A stretch of DNA of 64,000 nt. It comes from Acidobacteriota bacterium. GTDB lineage: Bacteria > Acidobacteriota > Terriglobia > Bryobacterales > Bryobacteraceae. Below are positions 27,322 through 36,281 of the stretch, piece after piece. Positions within the stretch are counted from its first letter, which is position 1, and every line of letters begins with the position of its first letter. A model generated the notes under the pieces. It was not told where the DNA came from. It did not search any database and saw nothing but the letters and a program-made list of their open reading frames with translations. Position numbers and translations under genes: made by a program. Location of the stretch: contig JAPKZB010000078.1 in the NCBI GenBank assembly GCA_026393985.1, forward strand, positions 124,001 through 188,000, in the 5' to 3' direction.

Positions 27322-28772
27322 AAACCCTCATCTTACTGCTTGCCACCGCCACCCTGCTCCCGGCCCTCGAACTGATCAGCCTCCCCGGCCAGTCCCCCAT
27401 CATCAACTTCCGCTTCGTCTTCCGCTGCGGCTCCCTCAACGATCCCAAAGGCAAGGAAGGCGCCGCCGCCCTCACCGCCGCCCTGCTCGCCCGCGGCGGC
27501 TCCCGCTCCACGCCCTACAGCGGCATCATCGAAAAGTTCTACCCCATGGCCGCCAGCGTCGAGGACCAGACCGACCAGGAGATGCTCGCCATCACCGGCG
27601 TCACCCACCTCGACAACCTCGAAGCCTACTACGCAACCCTCCGCGACATGCTCCTCGATCCCGGCTGGCGACCCGAAGACTTGAAACGCCTCCGCGACGA
27701 CCAACTCACCTCGCTCCGCGTCGCGCTCCGCCAGCAGAACGACGAAGAGCTCGGCAAAGAGGTGCTCTACAACCTCCTGCTCGGCACCGCCCATCCCAAT
27801 GGCACCGTCTCCGCGCTTGAAAAGCTCACCCTCGCCGACCTCCAGGCCTTCTACCGCCAGCACCTCACGCAAGCCAACCTCACCATCGCCCTCGCCGGCA
27901 ACTACCCCGCCGGCTTCGCCGACCGCGTGAAGAAGGACTTCAGCCGCCTCCCCGCCGGCCGGCCCTCCGCCGTCAAGCGCCCCGCCCTCCGGCCCCTCGC
28001 CCAAACCCGCGTCACCATCGTCAAAAAACAGACCCGCGCCGTCGCCTACTCCCTCGGCTTCCCCATCGCCGTCAACCGCGCCCATCCCGACTTCCCGGCC
28101 CTCCTCCTCGCCAACACCTGGTTCGGCCCCCACCGCTCAAGCAACGGCAACCTCTACCAGCGCATGCGCGAAATCCGCGGCCTCAACTACGGCGACTACA
28201 GCTACCTCGAATACTTCCCCCGCGGCATGTTCCAGTTCGAGCCCGACCCCAACCTCGCCCGCCGCCAGCAGATCTTCCAGCTCTGGATCCGCCCCGTCGA
28301 GCCCCCCACCGCCCACTTCGCCCTCCGCCTCGCCCTCCACGAGCTCGACCGTCTCGTCGAAAAAGGCCTCACCGAAAGTGACTTCGAAGAGACCCGCGCC
28401 TTCCTCGCCCGCAACGTCAACCTCCTGCTCAAAACCAAAGCCAACGAACTCGGCTACCGCATCGACAGCCGGTTCTACGGCATCGGCGAATACCCCGCCT
28501 ACATCCGCTCCGCCATCGCCAAACTCACCGTCGACGACGTCAACCGCGCCATCAAACGCCACCTCCGCAAAGACCGCCTCGAAATCGTCGCCGTCGCCGA
28601 AGACGCCGAAGCCCTGCAAAAGGCCCTCCTCAGCGACGCCCCCTCGCCCATGACCTACAACAGCCCCAAGCTCGCCGACATTGTCGAAGAAGACAAACTC
28701 GTCTCCACGCGCAAGCTCGGCCTCACGCCCGCTCAGGTCCGCATCATCCCCGTCGACCGGTTCTTTGAGTGA
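27318..28772 (+). CDS. Exported M16 family protein without zinc motif (regulatory subunit)
   Basis: A 484-residue M16 homolog with a signal peptide. At the place of HxxEH it reads KEGAAALTAALL, so it cannot bind zinc. It keeps the C-terminal substrate-binding region with REIRGLNYGDYSYLEYFPRG (Arg and Tyr of the partner pocket) and conserved helices. This is the expected pattern for the inactive half of an M16B heterodimer. ATGA overlap (27318-27321) couples it to the catalytic subunit, and its TGA overlaps the GTG of the following msrB. Confidence 0.9.
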   Translation: MKTLILLLATATLLPALELISLPGQSPIINFRFVFRCGSLNDPKGKEGAAALTAALLARGGSRSTPYSGIIEKFYPMAASVEDQTDQEMLAITGVTHLDNLEAYYATLRDMLLDPGWRPEDLKRLRDDQLTSLRVALRQQNDEELGKEVLYNLLLGTAHPNGTVSALEKLTLADLQAFYRQHLTQANLTIALAGNYPAGFADRVKKDFSRLPAGRPSAVKRPALRPLAQTRVTIVKKQTRAVAYSLGFPIAVNRAHPDFPALLLANTWFGPHRSSNGNLYQRMREIRGLNYGDYSYLEYFPRGMFQFEPDPNLARRQQIFQLWIRPVEPPTAHFALRLALHELDRLVEKGLTESDFEETRAFLARNVNLLLKTKANELGYRIDSRFYGIGEYPAYIRSAIAKLTVDDVNRAIKRHLRKDRLEIVAVAEDAEALQKALLSDAPSPMTYNSPKLADIVEEDKLVSTRKLGLTPAQVRIIPVDRFFE

Positions 28773-29260
28773 AGCGCCGCCTCTGCCTGCTCGCGCCCCT
28801 CGCCGCCTGTGCCCGGCGCCCGGATCCCCTCCCGGCGCCGGAAACGGTCCGCCTCGCCGACCCCGCCCAGGGCATGATCACCGTCGAAAAGATCGTCCGC
28901 ACTAAAGCCGAATGGCGCCAGGCCCTCTCCCCCACCCGCTACTGGGTCATGCGCGAAGCCGGCACCGAACAGCCCTTCACCGGCGAGTACAACGAGTATT
29001 CCGGCCCCGGCCTGTTCCGCTGCGCCGCCTGCGCCACCGCCCTCTTCTCGGGCGACCACAAGTTCCCTTCGAGCTCCGGCTGGCCCAGCTTCTGGCAGCC
29101 GCTCGCCCCTCAGAACATCCTCAAACGCCCCGATGGCGATCGCACCGAAGTACTCTGCCTCCGCTGCGAAAGCCACCTCGGCCACGTCTTCGACGATGGC
29201 CCGCCGCCCACCGGCCTCCGCTACTGCATCAACTCCATCGCCCTCACGCTCACCACGTAA
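28769..29260 (+). CDS. msrB: Lipoprotein peptide-methionine (R)-S-oxide reductase MsrB
   Basis: A 163-residue MsrB that reduces methionine-R-sulfoxide in proteins. Zinc-binding pairs are C85/C88 and C130/C133; the catalytic Cys is C153 in RYCINSIAL. GLFRCAACATALFS and SSSGWPSFWQP are typical. The N-terminus KRRLCLLAPLAAC ends in a lipobox (Cys14), so the enzyme is probably anchored in the envelope rather than cytosolic. GTG start overlaps the previous stop by three bases, placing repair of oxidised methionine in one operon with the amidase and the M16 pair. The end overlaps the convergent gene by 11 bp. Confidence 0.92.
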   Translation: MKRRLCLLAPLAACARRPDPLPAPETVRLADPAQGMITVEKIVRTKAEWRQALSPTRYWVMREAGTEQPFTGEYNEYSGPGLFRCAACATALFSGDHKFPSSSGWPSFWQPLAPQNILKRPDGDRTEVLCLRCESHLGHVFDDGPPPTGLRYCINSIALTLTT

Positions 29261-30500
29261 CCGCGGTCCGCTTCTCCACCTTCGCCTCATCAATCGCAAT
29301 CCCAAAGCCCGGCGTCTCCGGCAGCGCAATCCGGCCGTTCACCGGCGCCGGATTCCACTGCTCGAAGTGGTAGTAGCTGCTCATCTTCGGAATCAGGTAC
29401 TCCACCAGCGGACACGTCATCGGGCTCTGCGCCGCCACCACGTGAAGCGCCGTATGCACGTTATGCCCGTGCGGAATCACCTGCGCATCGTAAGCGCTCG
29501 CAATGTGGCAGATCTTCACAAGCTCGCTCACCCCGCCGCACCACTCCGGGTCGGCCTGCACCACGCTGATCGCCTGCGCCTCCAGGTACCGCTTGGTCTC
29601 CCACCGGCCATAGAAGTGCTCGCCCGACGCCACCGGCACCGACGTCGCCCGCCGCAGCGCCGCGAAGCTTTCCATCTTGTCTACGGCAAACGCCTCTTCA
29701 ATCCACCGCGGCCGGTACTGCTCCACCTGCTTCACCCACTGCAGCGCGTAGTTCAGGTCCCAGCCCATGAAGGCGTCGAACATGATGTCCACCTCTTCGC
29801 CGAGCGCCTCGCGCAGGTTCCGCACAATCGCCACGTTCTTCATCATGCCCGCCGCCCCGTCGCCGGGCCCGTACGGCAAAAACCACTTCTGGCGCAGAAA
29901 GCCCCGCTGCTTTAACTCGACGCACTTCTTCCGCAGCAGCTCCGGCTCCACGCTAAAGCCCAGGCAGCTCCCGTAGGCCTGCACCACCGCCCGCGTCGGC
30001 CCGCCCAACAACTGATACACCGGCGCCTTGAAGTACCGGCCCCGCAGATCCCACAGCACGTTATCGACGGCCGAAATCGCCATCATGTAATGGCTCGACC
30101 GCGCGTGGCGATTCGACCGGTACATCTGGTCCCACAGCGTCTCGCCCGCCAGCGCCTCTTTCCCCAGTAGAAACGGCCGCAGTTGCCGGTGCACCACCAC
30201 CGCCGCCTCTTCATCAATCGGCCCGTAGATCGCCTCGAGCCCCGCGTCGGTCTTCAGCTTCAGATACAGCGCCGTCACGCGGCTCTCCCCCGCCGGCCGC
30301 CCCTTCTCCCGGTACTCGGCCGGCCGCAGCGCGTCGTAGATATGCAGCGGATTGGTCTGATACTGCTTGTCCGCCGTCCCGGCCTCATACCGGTAGCGCC
30401 CTTCGAGGCGCACAAATTCGAGCGCGGCAATCTTGCCGGCCGCCGCCGCGTTCGCCACCGGATAAGCCGCCAGCCCAGCCAGAAATGTCCGTCGTTTCAT
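29250..30500 (-). CDS. Tat-exported enolase-superfamily (mandelate racemase/muconate lactonizing) enzyme
   Basis: A 416-residue protein with a twin-arginine signal (KRRTFLAGLAAYPVANA). The enolase-superfamily barrel carries metal ligands in DIMFDAFMGWD (Asp), WIEEAF (Glu) and ASGEHFYGR (Glu), and the catalytic His region IPHGHNVHTALH. The QKWFLPYGPGDG segment recalls sugar-acid dehydratases of the mandelate racemase subgroup. The likely reaction is dehydration or epimerisation of a sugar acid, in the periplasm. GGAGG lies just before ATG 30500, and the gene overlaps the end of prmA by 4 bp as the last member of a four-gene operon. Confidence 0.88.
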   Translation of the reverse strand: MKRRTFLAGLAAYPVANAAAAGKIAALEFVRLEGRYRYEAGTADKQYQTNPLHIYDALRPAEYREKGRPAGESRVTALYLKLKTDAGLEAIYGPIDEEAAVVVHRQLRPFLLGKEALAGETLWDQMYRSNRHARSSHYMMAISAVDNVLWDLRGRYFKAPVYQLLGGPTRAVVQAYGSCLGFSVEPELLRKKCVELKQRGFLRQKWFLPYGPGDGAAGMMKNVAIVRNLREALGEEVDIMFDAFMGWDLNYALQWVKQVEQYRPRWIEEAFAVDKMESFAALRRATSVPVASGEHFYGRWETKRYLEAQAISVVQADPEWCGGVSELVKICHIASAYDAQVIPHGHNVHTALHVVAAQSPMTCPLVEYLIPKMSSYYHFEQWNPAPVNGRIALPETPGFGIAIDEAKVEKRTAVTW

Positions 30501-31303
30501 CTCGCCTCCGAAGGGTCCTCCCACGCCATGCAGACCCAGATATCCCGATCCACGCGCTCCCGCAGCGTCCACTCCTGCGCGCCCAGCGCCTTAATCACCC
30601 GGTCGGCGTGCCGCGGCGGAATGCCGCCCACGATCAACCGCCCGCCCGGCTTCAACACCCGCTTCATCTCCTCGGCGTTATGCGCCACGGTCTCAGCGTT
30701 GATGTTGGCAAAAATCACATCGGCCCATCGCGCCTCAATCGACCGCAGCGTCCCCGTGAACAGCCCGATCTCGGGCGGCATATCCTCCCGCGCGGCCACC
30801 ACGGCGTCATGGTCGATATCGCAGCCATGCACCTCTCCCGCGCCCAGCCGCAGCGCGGCCAGCGCCAAAATGCCCGACCCCGTCCCGAAATCGAAAACCC
30901 GATCGCCCGGCCGCACCGTCCGCTCCAGCACCTCGAGCGCCAACTGCGTCGTCGTGTCCGCACCCGTCCCGAACGCGATGCCCGGGTTGATCACCAGCCG
31001 CTCCCGTCCCGCCGGCGTCGGCTCCGTGCACCACGGCGGCGCGACAAACAGCCGCTCGCCCACCGGCCGCCCCGGCCACGCCGCTTCGGATTCGGCCTGC
31101 CAGTCCACCTCCGGCTCCTCTCGCCAGACGGGCCCGAAGCCGGCGAACTCGGCGGCGTCAAACGCCTCGGCGAAAAACGCCCGCAGGCTCACGCGGTTCG
31201 CCGTCAGATCCTCTTCCGTTACCCCCGCCGTCTCCAGCTCCCAGAGCCGGCCCAGCAGTTCGTCCTTCTCCTCCTGCGTGCATTCGATCGTAAGAGAGTG
31301 CAT
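30497..31303 (-). CDS. prmA: Ribosomal protein L11 methyltransferase-like PrmA
   Basis: A 268-residue SAM-dependent methyltransferase of the PrmA family, which trimethylates ribosomal protein L11. Signs: LVINPGIAFGTGADTTTQLALE (PrmA signature PGxAFGTGxHxTT, with Asp for His), motif I VFDFGTGSGILALAAL, DIDHDAVVAARED and VIFANINAET. The start is ATG 31303, overlapping the acyl-CoA synthetase stop by one base. The N-terminal L11-recognition domain looks shortened and divergent, so another protein target is possible. Confidence 0.85.
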   Translation of the reverse strand: MHSLTIECTQEEKDELLGRLWELETAGVTEEDLTANRVSLRAFFAEAFDAAEFAGFGPVWREEPEVDWQAESEAAWPGRPVGERLFVAPPWCTEPTPAGRERLVINPGIAFGTGADTTTQLALEVLERTVRPGDRVFDFGTGSGILALAALRLGAGEVHGCDIDHDAVVAAREDMPPEIGLFTGTLRSIEARWADVIFANINAETVAHNAEEMKRVLKPGGRLIVGGIPPRHADRVIKALGAQEWTLRERVDRDIWVCMAWEDPSEAR

Positions 31304-32853
31304 TATCCTTGAACTCGTTTGACCTTCCCGGCCCAGAACGATTCCTTCAGCTCCAATTTGCGAATCTTCCCCGTGCCCGTCTTCGGCAGCGCCTCGGCGC
31401 GGAACGCAATAATCCGCGGCAGTTTGAACCGGCCCAGCCGCTCGCCCAGAAACGCAAGCAGCTCCTCCTGCGACAACTCCGCCCCCGCCTTGCGCACCAC
31501 CACCGCCGCCGGCACCTCGCCCCACTTCTCATCCGGCGCCGCCACCACCGCGCATTCCAGCACCGCCGGATGCGCCGCAATCGCCCGCTCCACCTCAATC
31601 GAAGAGATGTTCTCGCCGCCGCTGATGATGATCTCCTTCTTACGGTCGACAATCAGCACGTAGCCCTCGGCGTCCCACACGGCCATATCCCCCGTGTGAA
31701 ACCACGCGCCCTCCATCACGGCGGCCGTCGCGGCCGGCTCTCGGAAGTACCCGGCCATGACATGGTCGCTGCGCGTGATGATCTCGCCAATCGAGCTCGC
31801 ATCCCGCGGCACATCGTTGCCCTGCGGGTCCACCACGCGAATCTCTACCCCCGGCAGCGACCAGCCCGTCATCGCCTGCCGCCGCTGCCGGTCGGCCTCA
31901 TCGGCAAACACTACCCCCGGCTTCGGCCCGGCTTTGCTCAACACCGGCGCCGTCTCCGTCAACCCGTAGCCGGCCGCTGCCTCGCAGCCGAAGGCCGCTT
32001 CGAGCCGCGCAATCAACTCGGGCGAAGACGCCGCGCCGCCCAGCATGATATGCCGCAGGCTCGAGGTATCAAACTGCCCCAATTGCTGGCAGTTGAGCAG
32101 CGCATTGGCCATGGTCGGCACCAGACACATATCGGTCGCCTTATGTTCGGCGATCAGCGCCAGCACCGCCGCCGGGTCAAACCGCCGCACCATCACCTGC
32201 TTGGTGCCCATCATCGCGCACGCCTGCGGCATGCCCCAGCCGTTGGCGTGGAACAGCGGAATGGTATGCAGATCCACCTTCGTCTTCGGATCATCGAAGG
32301 TGGTGGCCAGCGACATCGCGTGCAGGTAGAGCGTGCGGTGCGTCAGGCTCACGCCCTTCGGCGTGCCCGTGCTGCCGCTCGTGTAAAACAGCTCGGCAAT
32401 CCCGTTCTCGTCAATCTTCGTCCAGTCGCACGGCGCCGCCGGCGCGTCCATCACAAAACCATCGAGCGAAATCCAGTGCTCCACCGCCGGGCATCCCTCG
32501 CGGTTGATCGACCCCGCGAACTCCGGCTCGTAGAAGACAATCCGCGCCCCCGAGTGGTTCAGGATCCCGGTGATCTCCCCCGGCGTCAGCCGCACATTCA
32601 GCGGCATCACGATGCCGCCCGCCATCACCACGCCGTAGTAGCCTTCGAGCAGCAGATGCGTGTTAAAGCTCAGGTAAGCCACGCGGTCGCCCGGCTCAAC
32701 GCCCAGCGCGAGCAACTGGCCCGCCAGGCGCTCGCAGCGCTCGGCGAACTCGCCGTAGGTGAACTCCTTGTCGCCGCAGACAATGCCCACCCGGCGGGCA
32801 AACAGATCGGCGGCGCGGTAGAGAAAGCGGATGGGAGTCAGTGGGAGAGTCAT
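31303..32853 (-). CDS. AMP-forming acyl-CoA synthetase
   Basis: A 516-residue ANL-superfamily ligase activating a fatty or other carboxylic acid to its CoA thioester via an acyl-adenylate. Core motifs: P-loop LFYTSGSTGTPKGVSLTHR, YGLTETAPVLS, WFHTGDMAVWDAEGYVLIVDRKKEIIISGGENI, and the C-terminal catalytic Lys in PKTGTGKIRKLEL. It resembles medium/long-chain ligases (AlkK-like). Its start overlaps the M28 peptidase stop by 4 bp and its stop overlaps the prmA start, so translation is coupled along the operon. Confidence 0.92.
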   Translation of the reverse strand: MTLPLTPIRFLYRAADLFARRVGIVCGDKEFTYGEFAERCERLAGQLLALGVEPGDRVAYLSFNTHLLLEGYYGVVMAGGIVMPLNVRLTPGEITGILNHSGARIVFYEPEFAGSINREGCPAVEHWISLDGFVMDAPAAPCDWTKIDENGIAELFYTSGSTGTPKGVSLTHRTLYLHAMSLATTFDDPKTKVDLHTIPLFHANGWGMPQACAMMGTKQVMVRRFDPAAVLALIAEHKATDMCLVPTMANALLNCQQLGQFDTSSLRHIMLGGAASSPELIARLEAAFGCEAAAGYGLTETAPVLSKAGPKPGVVFADEADRQRRQAMTGWSLPGVEIRVVDPQGNDVPRDASSIGEIITRSDHVMAGYFREPAATAAVMEGAWFHTGDMAVWDAEGYVLIVDRKKEIIISGGENISSIEVERAIAAHPAVLECAVVAAPDEKWGEVPAAVVVRKAGAELSQEELLAFLGERLGRFKLPRIIAFRAEALPKTGTGKIRKLELKESFWAGKVKRVQG

Positions 32854-34397
32854 TTGGCGAATCGCTTGAAAAAGCTATCAGATTTCCAGGCGGGCCGCTG
32901 CGGCAGGTTCGCCGTGCGGGCCACCAGGGCCGCCAGATACTCGGTAAACCGCCCCGCCGCCGGGATGTCCACCGGCTGCGACAAATCGTCCGAAACGGCA
33001 TGGTACCGGGTCTTCAACCACTCGGCTTGCAGCTTCTCCTCGGGCGAACCCTTCTGGTAGCCGAACTTAAACGCCAGCGACGGAATGCCCGCCCGGATAA
33101 AGCTGTACTGGTCGCTGCGGATAAACCGCCGCTGCTCGGGAATCGGATCCGGCAGCACCGGCAATGCGAACTCCCCGGCCACCTCGCGCGCCGTGTCGCC
33201 CAGCGTCGACTCATCAATGCCGAGCATCGTCAGGTATCGCAGCGCGTGCAGCGGCATGAACATGTCCATGTTGCAGTTGGCGACCAGCTGCCGGGCCGGT
33301 ACCGTCGGGTTGCGCGCGAAGAAGCGCGACCCCTGCAGCCCCTTCTCTTCACCCGTCACGGCCACGAACAGCACGCTGCGTTCGAGCGGCTTGCCGGCCT
33401 TCAACTGCCGGGCCACTTCAAGCATCGCCGCAATGCCGGAGGCGTTATCGAGCGCGCCGTTGAAGATGCCATCGCCGGCAAACGACGTCGTCTTGCCGAG
33501 ATGATCGAGATGCGCGCTCACGACGACATACTCCTGCTTCCGCTTCGGATGCGTACCTTCTAGCTTGGCCACCACGTTCGGGCTGCTCAGCTCGCCGCGC
33601 TTCACCGCCACCGTCGCCGCCAACTCCCCCCGCAGCGGAAACTTCGGCAGCGGCTTCTCCGCCGCCGCCAGATCAAACAGCTCCTTCACCGTGTGCCCCG
33701 ACCCGGTAAACAGCACCTCTGCGTGCTCCGGGTTGAAAACGATCGAAACCTGCTGGCCTGCCTCATCGGCCACCGCCGTCATCGAAGCCTGCAGCCGGGC
33801 CGCCGACGCCCGCGGCCACGGCACCGTCTGCACGCGCGACAGCGTAATCAGCCCAATCGCCCCCTGCTTCCGCAGCGGCTCCCACCGCACGTCGCTCGAC
33901 TGCACATGCGCCGCCAGCGGCCCGGGCCAGGCCTTCGGAGCCCCCGCCAGCATCACCGCAATCTTCCCCTTCAGGTTCACCCCCTTCAGGTCATCATGAT
34001 TTTGCTCCGGCACCCGCAGCCCGTAGCCAACAAAAACCATCGGCGCCCGCACCTCCGGCGCCGGGTCCGTCCGCAGGCTGAAGTAGGCCTGTTTGCCCAG
34101 TTCGACGGCCACCGCCTTGCCGTCGCGCACAATCTCCAGCTTCGAATTCGCCTCGTCAATCTGCCGCGTTGCAAACGGCACCGGCTGCAGGTAGCCCTGC
34201 GTCCCCGCCGCCTGCAGGCCCAGCCGTTCGAACTCCGCCGCCACGTAGGCCGCCGCCTGCCGGTGCCCCTCGCTGCCCGTGTTCCGGCCCTCGAGCTTAT
34301 CGTCGGCCAGAAACTGCACATGTTTCCACCAGCGCTCCCCCACACTTTCCGCGAAAAGAGAGCTGACGACCAGAGCAAAGCAGAACAGACGGCGCAT
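32850..34397 (-). CDS. Exported M28 family zinc aminopeptidase
   Basis: A 515-residue M28 peptidase with a signal peptide (RRLFCFALVVSSLFAES) and a PA-domain-like insert (about residues 110-230). The two-zinc site is visible as VSAHLDHLG (His, Asp), GALDNASGIAAM (bridging Asp), TGEEKGLQGSRFF (catalytic Glu and Glu ligand), NCNMDMF (Asp) and RYHAVSDD (His). It would trim N-terminal residues from peptides outside the cytoplasm. AAGGAT precedes ATG 34397 by a usual spacing; the much longer open frame upstream is antisense to the gamma-glutamyltransferase gene. First gene of a four-gene operon. Confidence 0.92.
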   Translation of the reverse strand: MRRLFCFALVVSSLFAESVGERWWKHVQFLADDKLEGRNTGSEGHRQAAAYVAAEFERLGLQAAGTQGYLQPVPFATRQIDEANSKLEIVRDGKAVAVELGKQAYFSLRTDPAPEVRAPMVFVGYGLRVPEQNHDDLKGVNLKGKIAVMLAGAPKAWPGPLAAHVQSSDVRWEPLRKQGAIGLITLSRVQTVPWPRASAARLQASMTAVADEAGQQVSIVFNPEHAEVLFTGSGHTVKELFDLAAAEKPLPKFPLRGELAATVAVKRGELSSPNVVAKLEGTHPKRKQEYVVVSAHLDHLGKTTSFAGDGIFNGALDNASGIAAMLEVARQLKAGKPLERSVLFVAVTGEEKGLQGSRFFARNPTVPARQLVANCNMDMFMPLHALRYLTMLGIDESTLGDTAREVAGEFALPVLPDPIPEQRRFIRSDQYSFIRAGIPSLAFKFGYQKGSPEEKLQAEWLKTRYHAVSDDLSQPVDIPAAGRFTEYLAALVARTANLPQRPAWKSDSFFKRFAK

Positions 34398-34430
34398 GGG
34401 TATCCTTAAGGTTGCTGACGGAATCTCCAT

Positions 34431-34436
34431 TATAGT
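34431..34436 (+). promoter_or_regulatory. -10-like hexamer of the gamma-glutamyltransferase gene
   Basis: TATAGT lies 12 bases before ATG 34449, in the 51-bp gap between divergent start codons. The leader would be only a few bases long. Confidence 0.35.
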
Positions 34437-34448
34437 GAGGGCACCTCC

Positions 34449-36281
34449 ATGAAGCGCATCTTCTTCGGTCTGGCCATGCTCGGCCTGTTCGGTATCGCTG
34501 TGGCGCAGCGGCGGGCGCCCTCGGAACCGCCGCAGCGCTTTGCCTCCCGCGGCACCCGCATCGCCATCGGCGCCGGCACCGACGCCTCGGCCGACGCCGG
34601 CATGCGCCTCGCTCAGAACGGCGGCAACGCCGTCGACGCCGGCGTCGCGGCCATGTTCGCGGCCAGCATCGTCGAATACTCCCACTTCGGCTTCGGTGGC
34701 GAAGCCCCCATTCTCATTCGCACCAAAGAAGGCAAGGTCGTCTCCATCGCCGGCATCGGTACCATGCCCAAACTCGCCACGGCCGACCTGTTCCGCAACC
34801 GCCGCATGCAGCCCGGCGAAATTCAAAACCTCGAACCCAACGGCCTCAAAGGCATGGTCCCCGTCGCCGGCCTCATGCCCGCGCTCGTCCCCGGCATGGT
34901 CGAAGCCGGCCTCGTCGCCCTCCGCGAGTACGGCACCAGGTCCTTTGCCGAGGTCATCCAGCCGGCCATCGAACTCGCCGACGGCGCGCCGCTCGACGAA
35001 GTTCGCGCCACCTCGCTCGCCCGCTCGCGCCGCTTCTTCGAACTCTGGCCCACCTCGAAAGCCGCCTACCTCCCCCCCGGCTTCACCCCCCGGCCCAGCA
35101 CCATCTTCGAGCAGCCCGACCTCGCCCGCACCCTCCGCGCCATGGCCGCCGCCGAAGCCCGCGCCCTCAAAGGCGGCGCCGCCCGCCAGGCCGGCATCGA
35201 CGCCGTCCGCGACTACTTCTACCGCGGCGACATCGCCCGCAAAATCGACGCCTTCAGCCAGGCCAACGATGGCCTGCTCCGCTACGAAGACATGGCCGCC
35301 TTCCGCCTCCAGCCCGAAGAACCGGTCTCGACAACCTACCGCGGCTACACCGTCTACAAGCCCGGCTTCTGGAGCCAGGGCCCCATCTTCCTCGAAGCCC
35401 TCAATCTCCTCGAAGGCTTCCCGCTCGCCGAGATGCAGCACAACTCCTCGCAGTATCTCCACACCGTCACCGAAGCCCTCAAACTCGGCTACGCCGACCG
35501 CGACACCTACTACGGCGACCCCACCTTCAACAGCCTCCCGGCCGCTGCACTGCTCTCGAAAGAGTACGCCGCCGAACGCCGCGCCCAGATCGGCGACCAG
35601 GCCTCGATGGCCTTCCGTCCCGGCCTGATCGACGGCAAGAAGGGCCAGCACCCGTCAGAAACCGAAATCGTCCGCCACAAAATCGACGACGAACTCATGG
35701 CCCGCGACACCACCTGCATCACCGCCGCCGACGCCGACGGCATCATGTTCTCCGTCACGCCCTCCGGCTCCTGGCTGCCTTCGGTCGTCGCCGGCGACAC
35801 CGGCATCCCCCTCACGCAGCGCGCCCAGAGCTTCCTGCTCATCCCCGGCCACCCCAACGAACTCGCCGGCGGCAAGCGCCCCCGCGTTACCCTCAGCCCC
35901 ACCCTCGTCACCCGCAACGGCCGGCCCTTCCTGGCCCTCGCCACCCCTGGCGGCGACAACCAGGACCAGGCCCTGCTCCAGATGTTCCTCAACGTCGTCG
36001 ACTTCGGCATGAACGCCCAGGCCGCCGTCGAAGCGCCCCGCCTGCAGACGCGGCACCTCGTCTCGAGCTTCGACAACCACGCCATGAGCCCCGGCGACCT
36101 CATGCTCGACGAACGCATCGCCCCCAGCGTCATCCAACAGCTCGCCCAGCGCGGCCACGACGTCAGCACCCGGTCCAAATGGTCCGGCGGCGCCGCGCCC
36201 GTCATCATCCGCTACGCCCCCGGCGGGGTCATGGAGGCCGGCGCCGACCCTTACGGCTACCGCACCGCGCGCGCCTGGTGA
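34449..36281 (+). CDS. ggt: Exported gamma-glutamyltransferase
   Basis: A 610-residue Ntn-hydrolase of the gamma-glutamyltranspeptidase family, made as a precursor that cleaves itself. Signal peptide 1-19; GGNAVDAGVAAMFAASIVEYSHFGFGGEAPI is the conserved N-terminal block. The nucleophile is Thr421 in RDTTCITAADADG (family usually TTH; Cys replaces His), and PGGDNQDQALLQMFLNVVDFGM ends the small subunit. It hydrolyses or transfers gamma-glutamyl groups, for example of glutathione, in the periplasm. Its stop overlaps the GTG of the DUF72 gene by 4 bp, starting an operon with a sulfatase. Confidence 0.92.
   Translation: MKRIFFGLAMLGLFGIAVAQRRAPSEPPQRFASRGTRIAIGAGTDASADAGMRLAQNGGNAVDAGVAAMFAASIVEYSHFGFGGEAPILIRTKEGKVVSIAGIGTMPKLATADLFRNRRMQPGEIQNLEPNGLKGMVPVAGLMPALVPGMVEAGLVALREYGTRSFAEVIQPAIELADGAPLDEVRATSLARSRRFFELWPTSKAAYLPPGFTPRPSTIFEQPDLARTLRAMAAAEARALKGGAARQAGIDAVRDYFYRGDIARKIDAFSQANDGLLRYEDMAAFRLQPEEPVSTTYRGYTVYKPGFWSQGPIFLEALNLLEGFPLAEMQHNSSQYLHTVTEALKLGYADRDTYYGDPTFNSLPAAALLSKEYAAERRAQIGDQASMAFRPGLIDGKKGQHPSETEIVRHKIDDELMARDTTCITAADADGIMFSVTPSGSWLPSVVAGDTGIPLTQRAQSFLLIPGHPNELAGGKRPRVTLSPTLVTRNGRPFLALATPGGDNQDQALLQMFLNVVDFGMNAQAAVEAPRLQTRHLVSSFDNHAMSPGDLMLDERIAPSVIQQLAQRGHDVSTRSKWSGGAAPVIIRYAPGGVMEAGADPYGYRTARAW

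Noticed and set aside
34398-35651. A 418-codon upstream extension of the M28 peptidase frame
   Set aside because: It runs antisense through the gamma-glutamyltransferase gene; the peptidase signal peptide and a good AAGGAT site place the start at 34397.
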